Part shown: positions 1-9,283 of the stretch, piece by piece
Layout of the letters: the number at the start of each line of letters is the position of its first letter
Numbering within the stretch: the stretch's first letter is position 1
DNA from: Candidatus Amulumruptor caecigallinarius
Lineage (GTDB): Bacteria; Bacteroidota; Bacteroidia; Bacteroidales; Muribaculaceae
Assembly: GCA_944321825.1 (NCBI GenBank)
Contig: CALUMU010000011.1
Location: forward strand, 1 to 64,000
DNA length: 64,000 nucleotides
Direction: 5' to 3'
Notes under the pieces: generated by a model
Told to the model about the DNA's origin: nothing
Databases searched by the model: none
Seen by the model: the letters and a program-made list of their open reading frames with translations, nothing else
Made by a program: the position numbers and the translations under genes

Positions 1-23
1 AGCTCCCTTCCCGAAAGCGAGTG

Positions 24-55
24 CAAAGTTACGCCTTCCCCGAATATCCGCCAAA
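24..55 (-). promoter_or_regulatory. Bacteroidetes-type promoter, leftward
   Basis: On the minus strand there is a -33 box TTTG (55-52), a 20 nt spacer and a -7 box TAACTTTG (31-24), which fits the Bacteroidetes sigma-ABfr consensus TTTG-N19-21-TAnnTTTG. It would drive a gene lying to the left of the window, divergent from thrS. Confidence 0.6.
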
Positions 56-182
56 TTTTACAGGCGGTTTTTTCATGCTATATGTGTTAAATTGTGTTTT
101 ACGATTGATTGCAAGACGGTTACGAGCATGGGGAGGAGGGAGGGCTTGGAAGTCCAATAAGTCGGATAAGGCTGATAAGACC

Positions 183-310
183 TTAGGGGCATTAAGGGCT
201 TTAGGGCTTTAAGGGTTCCAAGGGCTTTAAAGGCTCTAAGGACTCTAAGGGCACTAAGGGCACTAAGGGCACTAAGGACTTTGAAGCCACCAAGGACTTT
301 AGGGATCTAA
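183..310. repeat. Degenerate 9-10 bp tandem repeat (TAAGGGCAC-like)
   Basis: The spacer upstream of thrS holds a run of short units built on CTAAGGGCA. Three nearly exact 9 bp copies lie at about 247-276, with decayed units on both sides (TTAGGGCTTT, AAGGGTTCC, AAGGACTTT). No stable protein is encoded. The rest of 56-400 is unstructured spacer. Confidence 0.6.
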
Positions 311-399
311 GATGGATTAGCCAGGCGAGGCGACGACTGAGGGCAACAGGGCTTTTATAATATTATATAAGGTGATGAAGGGCAGTTTTAGCTGAAATA

Positions 400-431
400 T
401 TTGTCTAATTATCAGAAATTGAGTAATTTTG
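400..431 (+). promoter_or_regulatory. Promoter of the thrS cluster
   Basis: A -33 box TTTG (400-403), a 20 nt spacer and a -7 box TAATTTTG (424-431) match the Bacteroidetes consensus. Transcription would start near 438, about 60 nt before the thrS start codon. No T-box-like structure is evident in that short leader. Confidence 0.65.
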
Positions 432-497
432 CGGTTGCTTTTTGCCAATATGGGCAATGGCCTCACAAAAACATTAAAGCGTTACACGATATAAAAG

Positions 498-2438
498 ATG
501 AAAATCACTTTTCCTGACGGAAGTGTCAAAGACTTTGACAACGGCACGACTCCGCTGCAGATTGCAGAAAGCATAAGTCCGCGACTGGCACAGGACGTGC
601 TCGCCGCTTCGGTCAACGGTCAAGAATGGGATCTGAGCCGCCCCATCAACGAAGACGCAGAGCTCAGCCTGTACAAGTGGGAAGATGCCGAGGGCAAACA
701 TGCTTTCTGGCACAGCTCCGCCCACCTGCTCGCCGAAGCACTTCAGGAACTTTACCCCGGGGTAAAGTTCGGCATCGGCCCAGCTATAGAAAACGGCTTC
801 TACTACGACATCGACCCGAACGGCAACTCCATCACCGCCGCAGATTTCCCAAAAATCGAGGAGAAGATGCTGGAACTGGCACGTCAGAAAAACGACATCG
901 TGCGCAAGGATATATCCAAAAGCGACGCTCTGAAAATGTTTGGCGACAGGAACGAGGAGTACAAGTGCGAGCTTATCAGCGAGCTTGAGGACGGCCACAT
1001 CACCACCTACACACAGGGCGGCTTCACCGACCTTTGCCGTGGCCCGCATTTGCCCAACACCTCCCCTATCAAAGCCGTCAAGGTAATGTCGCTCGCCGGC
1101 GCATATTGGCGCGGCGACGAGAAGCGCAACCAGCTTGTCAGAGTTTACGGCATCACTTTCCCGAAGAAAAAAATGCTTGACGAATATCTCGCCATGCTCG
1201 AGGAGGCCAAGAAACGCGACCACCGCAAGCTCGGCAAGGAAATGGAGCTGTTTGCTTTCTCACAGAATGTGGGTGCCGGTCTGCCATTGTGGCTTCCCAA
1301 AGGTGCCGCGTTGCGCGACCGTTTAGAGCAATTCCTGCGCAAAATCCAAAAGCAGTACGGCTACCAGCAGGTTATCACACCGCATATAGGCAACAAGATG
1401 CTCTATGTCACTTCGGGCCACTATGCAAAATACGGCAAAGACTCTTTCCAGCCCATCCACACGCCCGAAGAAGGCGAGGAGTATCTGCTCAAGCCCATGA
1501 ACTGCCCCCACCACTGCGAAATCTTCAAGGCATTCCCGCGTTCATACCGCGAACTGCCACTGCGTCTGGCGGAATTTGGCACAGTATACCGCTACGAACA
1601 GAGCGGCGAGCTTCACGGACTGACACGTGTACGCGGTTTCACGCAGGACGATGCCCACATCTTCTGCGCCCCCGACCAGATCAAGGACGAGTTCCTGAAG
1701 GTCATGGATATCATATTCTATATATTTAAGGCGTTGAAGTTTGACAACTTCGAAGCCCAGATATCCCTCCGCGACCCCAACAACAAAGAAAAATACATCG
1801 GTTCGGACGAAAACTGGCATCTGGCCGAGCAAGCCATCATCGAAGCCTGCGCCGAAAAGGGGCTCAAGGCACGCACCGAGCTTGGTGAAGCCGCATTCTA
1901 CGGACCTAAGCTCGACTTCATGGTTAAGGATGCCATAGGCCGCCGCTGGCAGCTCGGCACTATCCAGGTCGATTACAACCTGCCCGAACGCTTCCAGCTC
2001 GAATATACAGGTGCGGATAACCAGAAGCACCGCCCGGTGATGATACACCGTGCGCCATTCGGCTCAATGGAGCGCTTTGTGGCAGTGCTGCTTGAACACA
2101 CAGCCGGCCGCTTCCCGCTCTGGCTTGCCCCCGATCAGGTAGTGGTGCTCCCCGTCAGCGAAAAGAGCAACGACTACGCATTTGAGGTAGCAAAGCAGCT
2201 CAACTCATCCGACATCCGAGCCACCGTTGATGACAGAAACGAGAAAATCGGCAAGAAAATCCGCGACAACGAGCTCAAGCGCATACCTTACATGCTGGTA
2301 GTCGGAGAGCAGGAAGCCGAAAATGGCGAAGTTTCCGTAAGAAAACAGGGTGAAGGTGACAAAGGTAAGATGAAAATTACTACCTTTGCAGAATCTTTGG
2401 CTAAGGAAATCGAAGAGATGACCTCGCAGCCAGTATAA
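498..2438 (+). CDS. thrS: Threonine--tRNA ligase
   Basis: Cytoplasmic class II aminoacyl-tRNA synthetase that charges tRNA-Thr. The 646 aa length is normal for the bacterial enzyme. An N-terminal TGS domain (about 1-62) is followed by the editing domain, whose HxxxH motif is seen as HSSAH at residues 72-76. The catalytic core carries the MNCPHHC segment that supplies the zinc cysteine, and the class II motif around [19 protein letters not shown]-terminal anticodon-binding domain ends the protein. The start MKITFPDGS fits the family N-terminus and lies about 60 nt below a good promoter. It heads a cluster with infC (57 nt downstream), rpmI and rplT, an arrangement common in bacteria. Confidence 0.97.
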   Translation: MKITFPDGSVKDFDNGTTPLQIAESISPRLAQDVLAASVNGQEWDLSRPINEDAELSLYKWEDAEGKHAFWHSSAHLLAEALQELYPGVKFGIGPAIENGFYYDIDPNGNSITAADFPKIEEKMLELARQKNDIVRKDISKSDALKMFGDRNEEYKCELISELEDGHITTYTQGGFTDLCRGPHLPNTSPIKAVKVMSLAGAYWRGDEKRNQLVRVYGITFPKKKMLDEYLAMLEEAKKRDHRKLGKEMELFAFSQNVGAGLPLWLPKGAALRDRLEQFLRKIQKQYGYQQVITPHIGNKMLYVTSGHYAKYGKDSFQPIHTPEEGEEYLLKPMNCPHHCEIFKAFPRSYRELPLRLAEFGTVYRYEQSGELHGLTRVRGFTQDDAHIFCAPDQIKDEFLKVMDIIFYIFKALKFDNFEAQISLRDPNNKEKYIGSDENWHLAEQAIIEACAEKGLKARTELGEAAFYGPKLDFMVKDAIGRRWQLGTIQVDYNLPERFQLEYTGADNQKHRPVMIHRAPFGSMERFVAVLLEHTAGRFPLWLAPDQVVVLPVSEKSNDYAFEVAKQLNSSDIRATVDDRNEKIGKKIRDNELKRIPYMLVVGEQEAENGEVSVRKQGEGDKGKMKITTFAESLAKEIEEMTSQPV

Positions 2439-2495
2439 GGCTCAAGGTCAGCTACAGACATAACAACCTAATATACAAATACATATCATCCTTTA

Positions 2496-3089
2496 ATGGA
2501 GAAAAAACCATTCAGACCTTCTCCCGGACCACGCCGTCCGGGCACCGGTGGCCCCATGAGAAGAGGCCATCGCGTTGAAAACAAAAACCCTCATAATATC
2601 AACGAGTTTATCCGCGCTCAGGAAGTAAGGCTCGTAGGTGACAACGTCACCCCCGGAGTCTATTCAATAGCCGAAGCCATCAAGATAGCCGATGATGAAG
2701 GTCTTGATCTGGTAGAAATCTCCCCTACCGCCGAGCCTCCTGTATGCAAGGTACTTGACTATCAAAAGTTTCTCTATCAGCAGAAAAAGAAGCAGAAAGA
2801 AGCCAAGGCCAAGGCAACGAAAGTAGTGGTCAAGGAGATACGTTTCGGACCCCAGACCGACGACCACGACTACAACTTCAAGCTAAAACACGCCCAGGGC
2901 TTCCTGCAGGAAGGGTCGAAAGTGAAGGCTTACGTATTTTTCAAAGGCCGCTCCATCCTGTTCAAGGAGCAAGGCGAAGTGTTGCTGCTCCGTTTTGCCA
3001 ACGACCTTGAGGAATACGGCAAAGTAGAACAAATGCCAGTGCTTGAGGGCAAGCGCATGATAATCATGCTCTCGCCCAAAAAGAAATAA
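2496..3089 (+). CDS. infC: Translation initiation factor IF-3
   Basis: IF-3 binds the 30S subunit, keeps the subunits apart and proofreads start codon and initiator tRNA. The 197 aa protein has the N-terminal domain (about 25-100, [15 protein letters not shown] and the [21 protein letters not shown] segment) and the C-terminal domain (about 105-195, [19 protein letters not shown]). A proline- and arginine-rich extension of about 25 residues precedes the usual start region. The start codon is a normal ATG, unlike the AUU that autoregulates E. coli infC. It lies between thrS and rpmI, probably co-transcribed with both. Confidence 0.96.
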   Translation: MEKKPFRPSPGPRRPGTGGPMRRGHRVENKNPHNINEFIRAQEVRLVGDNVTPGVYSIAEAIKIADDEGLDLVEISPTAEPPVCKVLDYQKFLYQQKKKQKEAKAKATKVVVKEIRFGPQTDDHDYNFKLKHAQGFLQEGSKVKAYVFFKGRSILFKEQGEVLLLRFANDLEEYGKVEQMPVLEGKRMIIMLSPKKK

Positions 3090-3120
3090 CAACCAACCCA
3101 ATTTACTAACAACACTTACA

Positions 3121-3318
3121 ATGCCCAAGATTAAGACTAATTCCGGTGCCAAAAAGAGGTTCGCCCTTACCGGATCAGGAAAGATCAAGAGAAAGCACGC
3201 CTTCAAAAGTCACATCCTGACCAAGAAGACCAAGAAGCAGAAGAGAAATCTGACCCACTTCACCACAGTGGACCGCGTTGATGCCAACAACGTCAAGGCA
3301 CTTCTCGCGCTTAAGTAA
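3121..3318 (+). CDS. rpmI: 50S ribosomal protein L35
   Basis: Small basic large-subunit ribosomal protein of 65 aa, the usual length. The N-terminus [14 protein letters not shown] and the lysine-rich middle are diagnostic for L35. It follows infC by 31 nt and precedes rplT, the conserved infC-rpmI-rplT order. The 123 nt gap before rplT is larger than usual and could hold a regulatory leader, but no clear L20-binding structure can be asserted by eye. Confidence 0.97.
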   Translation: MPKIKTNSGAKKRFALTGSGKIKRKHAFKSHILTKKTKKQKRNLTHFTTVDRVDANNVKALLALK

Positions 3319-3441
3319 GCACCACAGATGCCCGGCTTTCTCGGGACACTTCAAACACATTAACAGTTTATTAACCGAATGTACAGCCAACAAAACATCA
3401 AAGTGCTAAAAAGCCGCTGACATTCACAATCATTCTGAACA

Positions 3442-3792
3442 ATGCCAAGATCAGTCAATCACGTAGCTTCACGAGCTCGCCGCAAAAAGATTCTCAAACT
3501 CACCCGTGGTTACTACGGATGCCGCCGCAATGTGTGGACCGTAGCCAAGAACACATGGGAAAAAGGTCTGACATACGCCTACCGCGACCGCAAAAACAAG
3601 AAGCGCAACTTCCGTGCCCTCTGGATACAGCGCATCAATGCAGCCGCACGCATGGAAGATCTCAGCTACAGCAAGCTCATGGGTCTCATCCACAAGTCAG
3701 GTATAGAAATCAACCGCAAAGTGCTTGCAGACCTCGCTCTCAACAACCCCGCCGCTTTCAAGGCAATAGTTGAGAAAGTAAAGCAGGCTTAA
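3442..3792 (+). CDS. rplT: 50S ribosomal protein L20
   Basis: Large-subunit protein needed early in 50S assembly; 116 aa, typical length. The basic N-terminal extension ([20 protein letters not shown]) and the conserved segments YYGCRRN and [14 protein letters not shown] identify L20. In several bacteria L20 represses its own operon by binding the mRNA; whether that happens here cannot be seen. It is the last gene of the thrS cluster and is followed by a hairpin terminator. Confidence 0.97.
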   Translation: MPRSVNHVASRARRKKILKLTRGYYGCRRNVWTVAKNTWEKGLTYAYRDRKNKKRNFRALWIQRINAAARMEDLSYSKLMGLIHKSGIEINRKVLADLALNNPAAFKAIVEKVKQA

Positions 3793-3818
3793 AGCCGATA
3801 CAGACAACAATAAACAAC

Positions 3819-3860
3819 AAGTCCGGTCTCGTCGGGGGCATCCCTTTTGAGGCCGGACTT
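3819..3860 (+). terminator. Terminator of the thrS-rplT cluster
   Basis: A 12 bp stem, AAGTCCGGTCTC paired with GAGGCCGGACTT (one G-U pair), closes over an 18 nt loop. It begins 27 nt after the rplT stop. The following T content is modest. Confidence 0.6.
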
Positions 3861-4044
3861 GCTGTTTACGTATATATTCTCCATTTTGGATCTCCCCTGT
3901 GAGAAACAGACCGACAGTAAGATACGAGGTAAACACCACGTCAGCGGACAGGAGCAGTTGGCAACAAGAGGATTGTCCGGCGGTGACCATGGCTTGCGCC
4001 GCCCAGCCCTTGCAGGGCTAATCATGTGGGGTACTCCATTGCAA

Positions 4045-4092
4045 CGGGGCTTGCGCCCCGCCCTACTATTCCCTCGCCCCTCCGGGGCTCCG
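4045..4092 (+). repeat. Interspersed intergenic repeat, copy 1
   Basis: This 48 bp unit starts CGGGGCTTGCGCCCCG, which is itself a hairpin, continues CCCTACTATTCCC and ends in a second palindrome CCCCTCCGGGG. The reverse complement is found at 13146-13193 with 47 of 48 identical bases. A 16 bp palindrome CAGCCCTTGCAGGGCT sits nearby at 4004-4019 and is repeated exactly at 13024-13039. Confidence 0.8.
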
Positions 4093-4145
4093 CTACCGCC
4101 ACACATTCCTCTGCCAAAGTTCCGGCCAACGGCGCACCACAAAAC

Positions 4146-4243
4146 GTAGGGACACACGGCTCGTGCGTCCTCAACCGCAAATCACCCCATGCCAGATTTC
4201 ACGACTGCTCAGGCACAAGGACGCACGGACCGTGCGTTCCTAC
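4146..4243. repeat. Inverted pair of GTAGGGAC/GTGCGTCC palindromes
   Basis: Two imperfect palindromes face each other. The first, at 4146-4172, begins GTAGGGACACACGG and continues CTCGTGCGTCC. The second, at 4217-4243, begins AAGGACGCACGG and ends CCGTGCGTTCCTAC. Each can fold alone, and the two can also pair with one another. This resembles widespread short intergenic repeats of Bacteroidales. Confidence 0.6.
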
Positions 4244-4355
4244 AGTGTTCCGAAGTTCTGCAACACCTTCTTCAATAACCGCCAAGCCTGACCGACAACG
4301 CAGCCGGCCATACTTCACATAGCGCACCATCATCCGTTATGTGGGATGGCCTGCC

Positions 4356-4390
4356 ATAAAAATATGCCCCATCACACAAGGACGGGGCAT
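4356..4390 (-). terminator. Terminator of dapA
   Basis: On the minus strand the stem ATGCCCC/GGGGCAT (4390-4384 with 4370-4364) with a 13 nt loop is followed by a U-rich tail (A run at 4358-4362 on the plus strand). It lies about 80 nt past the dapA stop. Confidence 0.65.
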
Positions 4391-4466
4391 TTATTCAGTG
4401 GATGTATGTCTGAAACGATACTTTAACGTGCGTTTTTAACGATGCATATAACTTAGAGTTCAGGGC

Positions 4467-5354
4467 TTATCGCAACGAGTCGAGGCACCGATGTATCTTC
4501 TCGTAGGTGGCCACGCGTGTGGGTACAAGCGGCAGACGCAGCTCGTTTTCAATCATGCCCATGTCGGCGAGAGCGCATTTGACACCAGCAGGATTACCGT
4601 CGACAAAAAGCAGGCTAAACAGCTCCGTGAAGCGATGGTGTATGGCGCGTGCGGCATTATACTCCCCAGCCAGCCCGAGACGCACCATTTTGGAAAATTC
4701 ACGCGGGAACGCATTGCCGATTACCGAAATCACGCCCACCGCACCGAGTGTGATGAGCGGAAATGTGATGCCGTCATCACCCGAAATCACCATGAAATCC
4801 TTGTCCTTACGCTTGATTATCTCATCCATCTGGCTGATATTGCCGCTGGCTTCTTTTATACCGATGACATTGGGACACTCCTTGGCTACACGCAGAGTGG
4901 TCTCAGCCGTCATGTTTACACCAGTGCGTCCAGGCACATTATATAATATGACAGGGATGGGGCAAGCATCGGCTATGGCCTTGTAGTGCTGGAATATGCC
5001 CTCTTGCGAAGGTTTGTTGTAATAAGGCACTACCGACAATATGGCACTGAACTTGTGGAGGTCGTCGATCACATTCATCTCCTCGATGATACCGTAGGTG
5101 TTGTTACCACCCAACCCGAGCACGAGAGGCACACGGCCTGCGACACGGTCAACCACAAAACGGCGCACTTCCGTACGCTCTTGCTGCGATAACGCCGGAG
5201 TCTCGGCAGTGGTGCCAAGCACCACGAAATAGTTGGTACCGCAGCCTATCTGGTATTCTATAAGACGCGCCAGAGCGTCAAAATCTATAGATTTGTCGGA
5301 CTTGAAGGGAGTTATTAGAGCTACCCCCATGCCTGAAAGGTTAGGTCGAGCCAT
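4467..5354 (-). CDS. dapA: 4-hydroxy-tetrahydrodipicolinate synthase
   Basis: Condenses pyruvate with aspartate semialdehyde, the first committed step to diaminopimelate and lysine. The (beta/alpha)8 aldolase-family protein shows the Schiff-base lysine K167 in GIKEAS, the active-site tyrosine Y138 in YNVPGRTG, and the GTTAETP motif at about 47-53. The start is set at the methionine of MARPNLSG, giving 295 aa, near the 292 aa of E. coli DapA. A longer in-frame start at 5393 would fall inside the promoter -7 box (5391-5398), so it cannot be on this transcript. It is a single-gene unit; dapL and dapF of the same pathway are near 45 kb. Confidence 0.95.
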   Translation of the reverse strand: MARPNLSGMGVALITPFKSDKSIDFDALARLIEYQIGCGTNYFVVLGTTAETPALSQQERTEVRRFVVDRVAGRVPLVLGLGGNNTYGIIEEMNVIDDLHKFSAILSVVPYYNKPSQEGIFQHYKAIADACPIPVILYNVPGRTGVNMTAETTLRVAKECPNVIGIKEASGNISQMDEIIKRKDKDFMVISGDDGITFPLITLGAVGVISVIGNAFPREFSKMVRLGLAGEYNAARAIHHRFTELFSLLFVDGNPAGVKCALADMGMIENELRLPLVPTRVATYEKIHRCLDSLR

Positions 5355-5390
5355 ATGAGCCTGTTTAAAAAGCTGTCTGAATTCTTGACA

Positions 5391-5421
5391 CAAAATTAGG
5401 GATAATTATTCACCTTTCAAA
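5391..5421 (-). promoter_or_regulatory. dapA promoter
   Basis: Minus-strand TTTG (5421-5418), 19 nt spacer, TAATTTTG (5398-5391). The expected transcription start near 5384 rules out the upstream in-frame ATG at 5393 and supports translation from 5354. The rest of 5422-5565 is AT-rich with no gene. Confidence 0.7.
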
Positions 5422-5565
5422 ACAGCCAACACCAATTTTAGAAATTTAGAAACTGCCAAAATCACTGTCAAAATAAAAACGCCGCTCCAATCCCGTCAGG
5501 CAATCGTAACCCCGACGACAGAAATGCAAAAACATGTGAATATCTATTAAACAATACGTTTGATT

Positions 5566-5597
5566 TTTGCTTTTATTGGCATATTTTCATACATTTG
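5566..5597 (+). promoter_or_regulatory. Promoter of the first amylase gene
   Basis: TTTG at 5566-5569, 20 nt spacer and TACATTTG at 5590-5597 match the Bacteroidetes consensus. Transcription would begin near 5604, leaving a leader of roughly 120 nt that is AT-rich and has no SusR-type operator I can identify. Confidence 0.65.
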
Positions 5598-5726
5598 CTC
5601 TGATTTTCAATTACAAGTCGGTGTATTCCTATTAATTTCAAATATTCGCCTTACATCGGTATTAATAACATAAATGCTCTGACACATATTTTCTCACATT
5701 TCTATTTTTATACAACCTAAAAACGA

Positions 5727-8700
5727 ATGAAACATCTGAAAAAAATGCTCTGCGGCAGCCTGATAGCCTTCGGTACTTTGGCACAACAGGCTTCGGCTGC
5801 CACATTCGTAGGTGACCGCACGGACTTCCGCGACGAGACCATCTACTTCGCCATGACTACACGTTTCTATGACGGCGATCCCAACAACAATGTATATTGC
5901 TGGGACGGCGTTCTCAACGTCAACGACCCCGAATGGCGCGGAGATTTCGCCGGCCTCATCAAGAAGCTCGACTACATCAAAGCCCTCGGATTCACAGCCG
6001 TATGGATTACACCTATCGTGGAAAACGGCTCAGGCCTCGACTACCACGGTTACCACGCCATGGACTTCTCAAAAATCGACCACCGCTATGTGTCCAAGGA
6101 GTCTACCGACGCTGATGCCGATGTTGCATTCCAGACCCTAATCGACGAGGTACACAAGCGCGACATGAAGCTCATACTCGACATCGTGCTGCAGCACACC
6201 GGCAACTTCGGCGAAGCCAAGCTGTGCCGCATGTTCCAGAAAGACTACACACAGGATCTCGGCGACATCAACGCCTCGATGATCGTTGTGCCCCAGAGCG
6301 AGGGCGGACAGCTCCCGGAGGACTACCCCGCCATGAAGCCAGGCGACCAGTATGCCACCCGTCTGGCCATGATGAAGAACTCCGACTTCACCAACCGCGA
6401 CATCCACAACTACTGGCACCACAAGGCGTGGTTTGACTGGGACGACCCCTCACGCTGGTGGGGGCAGATCGCCGGCGACTGCGTCGACCTCAACACCGAG
6501 CACCCCGCTGTGGCCGAGTACCTCGTGGAGTGCTATTCGCGCTTCATCAAGATGGGTGTCGACGGTTTCCGCATCGACACCGCCGGACACATACCCCGTC
6601 TGTCGTTCAACAACAACTTCCTCCCTCAGCTGATGGAAGCCGCCAATAGCGCAGAAGCCAAGGCCAAGCGCGGCGACACCCCATTCTTCATGTACGGCGA
6701 GGTATGCGCCCGCTCCATGGAGGTCATCTACCGTGGCGAGAACTACAACTGCTCTCCCTGCTATTACACTTGGAAAGAATCTAAGAACTATCCATGGGAC
6801 TATGACCCTACTTCATGGGACTCGGTAGTCGCCATACCCACTCCGACCGAGGGATCGCATGACTATTTCACCGTCCAGGGTCACACCAACTGGGAGTCTG
6901 TGCTCCAGAGCGGCATCGACGACCTCGGACACGCCGATGCCATCCTGCGCAAGAGCGACAACGCCCTTCTTAACGGCAACGAGTACCACACCCCCGACTA
7001 TTCCGACTACTCCGGCATGAGCGTAATCGACTTCGCTATGCACTGGAACTTCAAGAGCGCATCTGGAGCCTTTGGCGTACATGGTCAGGACAACCTCTAC
7101 AACGATGCCACCTACAACGTCGTTTATGTCGACTCACACGACTATGCCCCCGACAGCAACTACCGCTTCGAAGGCACACAGGACACCTGGGCCGAAAACC
7201 TCTCGCTGATGTTCACATTCCGTGGCATCCCTTGCCTCTACTACGGCTCGGAAGTCGAATTCCAGAAAGGCAAACCAATCGACAAGGGTGCTGTTGAGGC
7301 ACTTAAGGACACCGGCCGTGCATACTTCGGCGGCTATATCGAAGGCGATCTCACAGTCACCGACTTCGCCGAATACTCCAGCGCAACCGGCAACATCGCA
7401 TCCACCCTTACCTACCCTCTCGCCCGTCACATACAGCGTCTTAACAAGATACGCGCCGCCGTACCCGCCCTCCGTAAGGGCCAGTACAGCACCGACGGCT
7501 GCTCAGGCTCGATGTCGTTCAAGCGTCGCTACGTAGATGACAACACCGACAGCTACGTGCTTGTTACGATCAGCGGCAGCTCCACATTTACAGGCATCCT
7601 CAACGGTACATATGTCGACGCTATCACAGGCGACACAAAGACCGTGACCGACGGCACCCTCACCGCCACATGCAGCGGCAAAGGCAACCTGCGCGTCTAC
7701 GTACTCAACACCTCCAAGACCCCCGCACCCGGCAAGGTGGGAGAGGATGGCAAGTACCTCTACGGCACTGCATCTGTCGACCAGCCATGGACCGAATGGC
7801 CTGACGAGACCATGCCCGAAGAAACATGGACAGTCAAACCTTCGGGTGGCGGTAGCGGCGGCACAGTCGAAGAACCTGAAGAACCCATCGAACCCGCAAT
7901 CGAGGATGGCGAACAGGCCATATTCTTCGAGAACACATCTGATTGGGGCGGATACATCTACGCATGGATATGGAACGATGACGGCAATTACACCGGCGGC
8001 AATTGGCCCGGTCAGGTTCTCACATACCTCGGCAACAAGATATGGAAATGGACTTACACCGGCACCGAAACCATACCCGACGACGCAGTCATCATATTCA
8101 GCAACGGCTCCGACCAGGTTCCCGGTCGCGATCAAGGCGGATTCGATTTTGTCAATGGCGGCTACTACACCCAAGACGGCTACCTCAAGACCATCGAACC
8201 CGAAACCACCAGTCCGCGCGTATCCATGTCGCCCAACGGCGGCGACTTCATCGAGTCTGTAACAGTCACACTGAAAGCCAACTCCGTTACCACATCTGCC
8301 ACCTATAAAGTAGGCAACGCTTCCGAAGTATCATTCACCGGCACCACAACCGTCACCATCGGCGAGGACATGGAAGTAGGTGAATCTGTCACTATCTCAT
8401 GGACAGCTACCGACGGCACCGCGACCACCAATGGTAAAGCTACATTTACCAAAGTAGAGAAGCCCGCCGGCATAACCATCTACGCCGACAACTCTGAGGT
8501 GCAGTGGTCGCCCCTCAAGATACATCATTTCGATGTCGACGCTTCTACATGGCCCGGTGTCGACATGCTCAAAGTCGCTGAGAATATCTACACATACACT
8601 GTACCCGACGGCACTCGTGGCGTGGTGTTCAACAACGGCCAAGGCAATGGCAGCAACCAGACCGAGGACTACACCAACCTGACCAACAACCACCTCTACC

Positions 8701-8978
8701 TCATCAAGCCTAACGGCAGCAATAAAGCAACCGTAGAGGACAAGGGCGTATATGGAGGAGCGTCTATCGACGACCTCTATGTCAACGACCTCTATGCCGG
8801 CATCGAAATATCGCTCGTCCCTGGAGGTATCCTCGTCAGCGCGTCGGTCGACGGCATGGTACACATTTCCACCATCTCCGGCCAGACACGCAGCATAGCT
8901 GTAACGCCCGGCCAGACCCTTATCGACGGTCTTGAAGGATTCTACATCGTCAACGGTCAGAAGCTCTTTGTAAAATAA
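5727..8978 (+). CDS. Secreted multi-modular GH13 alpha-amylase
   Basis: Extracellular or cell-surface endo-acting glucan hydrolase of 1083 aa. A signal peptide (1-24, ending QASA) is followed by a GH13 (beta/alpha)8 catalytic domain (about 30-580). The three catalytic acids are visible: nucleophile D284 in GFRIDTAGH, acid/base E325 in MYGEV and D472 in VDSHD. A beta-sandwich C domain runs to about 665. A Gly/Pro/Glu-rich linker (705-727) leads to a CBM26-like module (about 728-823, with WPG and IIFSNGS), an Ig/FN3-like module (829-910), a second CBM26-like module (914-1003) and a C-terminal domain (1024-1083, ISGQ and GFYIVNGQK) like a type IX sorting domain. The GH13 half is strongly similar to the next gene. 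No SusC/SusD pair adjoins it. Exact glucan specificity is not determined. Confidence 0.9.
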   Translation: MKHLKKMLCGSLIAFGTLAQQASAATFVGDRTDFRDETIYFAMTTRFYDGDPNNNVYCWDGVLNVNDPEWRGDFAGLIKKLDYIKALGFTAVWITPIVENGSGLDYHGYHAMDFSKIDHRYVSKESTDADADVAFQTLIDEVHKRDMKLILDIVLQHTGNFGEAKLCRMFQKDYTQDLGDINASMIVVPQSEGGQLPEDYPAMKPGDQYATRLAMMKNSDFTNRDIHNYWHHKAWFDWDDPSRWWGQIAGDCVDLNTEHPAVAEYLVECYSRFIKMGVDGFRIDTAGHIPRLSFNNNFLPQLMEAANSAEAKAKRGDTPFFMYGEVCARSMEVIYRGENYNCSPCYYTWKESKNYPWDYDPTSWDSVVAIPTPTEGSHDYFTVQGHTNWESVLQSGIDDLGHADAILRKSDNALLNGNEYHTPDYSDYSGMSVIDFAMHWNFKSASGAFGVHGQDNLYNDATYNVVYVDSHDYAPDSNYRFEGTQDTWAENLSLMFTFRGIPCLYYGSEVEFQKGKPIDKGAVEALKDTGRAYFGGYIEGDLTVTDFAEYSSATGNIASTLTYPLARHIQRLNKIRAAVPALRKGQYSTDGCSGSMSFKRRYVDDNTDSYVLVTISGSSTFTGILNGTYVDAITGDTKTVTDGTLTATCSGKGNLRVYVLNTSKTPAPGKVGEDGKYLYGTASVDQPWTEWPDETMPEETWTVKPSGGGSGGTVEEPEEPIEPAIEDGEQAIFFENTSDWGGYIYAWIWNDDGNYTGGNWPGQVLTYLGNKIWKWTYTGTETIPDDAVIIFSNGSDQVPGRDQGGFDFVNGGYYTQDGYLKTIEPETTSPRVSMSPNGGDFIESVTVTLKANSVTTSATYKVGNASEVSFTGTTTVTIGEDMEVGESVTISWTATDGTATTNGKATFTKVEKPAGITIYADNSEVQWSPLKIHHFDVDASTWPGVDMLKVAENIYTYTVPDGTRGVVFNNGQGNGSNQTEDYTNLTNNHLYLIKPNGSNKATVEDKGVYGGASIDDLYVNDLYAGIEISLVPGGILVSASVDGMVHISTISGQTRSIAVTPGQTLIDGLEGFYIVNGQKLFVK

Positions 8979-9060
8979 CCGATTGCAAGCAGACCCATGT
9001 CCGGCTCATTAGACGCATGGAGTCGACACAACCCTACGGCGGCACCAGCCGCCATACACG

Positions 9061-9089
9061 GAAGCCGAGGTGCCCTACACCTCGGCTTC
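9061..9089 (+). terminator. Terminator of the first amylase gene
   Basis: A perfect 12 bp stem, GAAGCCGAGGTG/CACCTCGGCTTC, with a 5 nt loop is followed by ATTCATTTA. It lies about 80 nt past the stop codon. Confidence 0.75.
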
Positions 9090-9212
9090 ATTCATTTATA
9101 CGCATCTTACAAATCTTATAAGACCTATACGATTTATACGACCTTACCATCCTCGCCAATGACGGCGATGCTTCTTAAATTATCTTAATAACACGATGAA
9201 TTGTTAAATCGT
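9090..9212. other. Non-coding spacer with short tandem repeat
   Basis: This spacer between the two amylase genes holds a degenerate 10 bp periodicity at about 9110-9146 (units like CTTATAAGAC, CTATACGATT, TATACGACCT), then AT-rich sequence. I see no gene in it. Confidence 0.45.
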
Positions 9213-9244
9213 TTTGGGGATTATTACATATTTTATTAATTTTG
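9213..9244 (+). promoter_or_regulatory. Promoter of the second amylase gene
   Basis: TTTG at 9213-9216, 20 nt spacer and TAATTTTG at 9237-9244. This would give a transcript start near 9251 and an unusually long leader of about 260 nt before the start codon at 9510. Confidence 0.65.
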
Positions 9245-9283
9245 ACTCATAATTATCTTACCTAAATAATGGAAATGCTCTCT

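Larger units (their letters stand above)
3870..4355. repeat. Repeat-rich non-coding spacer
   Basis: This stretch between rplT and dapA has no credible gene. It is a mosaic of GC-rich inverted repeats: a 16 bp palindrome at 4004-4019, a 48 bp unit at 4045-4092 that recurs inverted at 13146-13193, and a pair of imperfect palindromes at 4146-4243. Open frames of about 100 codons across it are by-products of the GC-rich repeats. Confidence 0.65.

Noticed and set aside
183-310. Possible CRISPR-like array
   Set aside because: Units are 9-10 bp with no spacers of constant length and they decay gradually; this is a simple tandem repeat.
3319-3441. L20-binding autoregulatory structure in the rpmI-rplT gap
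   Set aside because: The gap is large enough, but no convincing conserved pseudoknot-like pairing was visible by eye.
3847-4322. Two overlapping open frames of about 100 codons on the plus strand
   Set aside because: They lie wholly in the GC-rich repeat spacer, show no family resemblance or start context, and the same repeats give similar frames at 13 kb.
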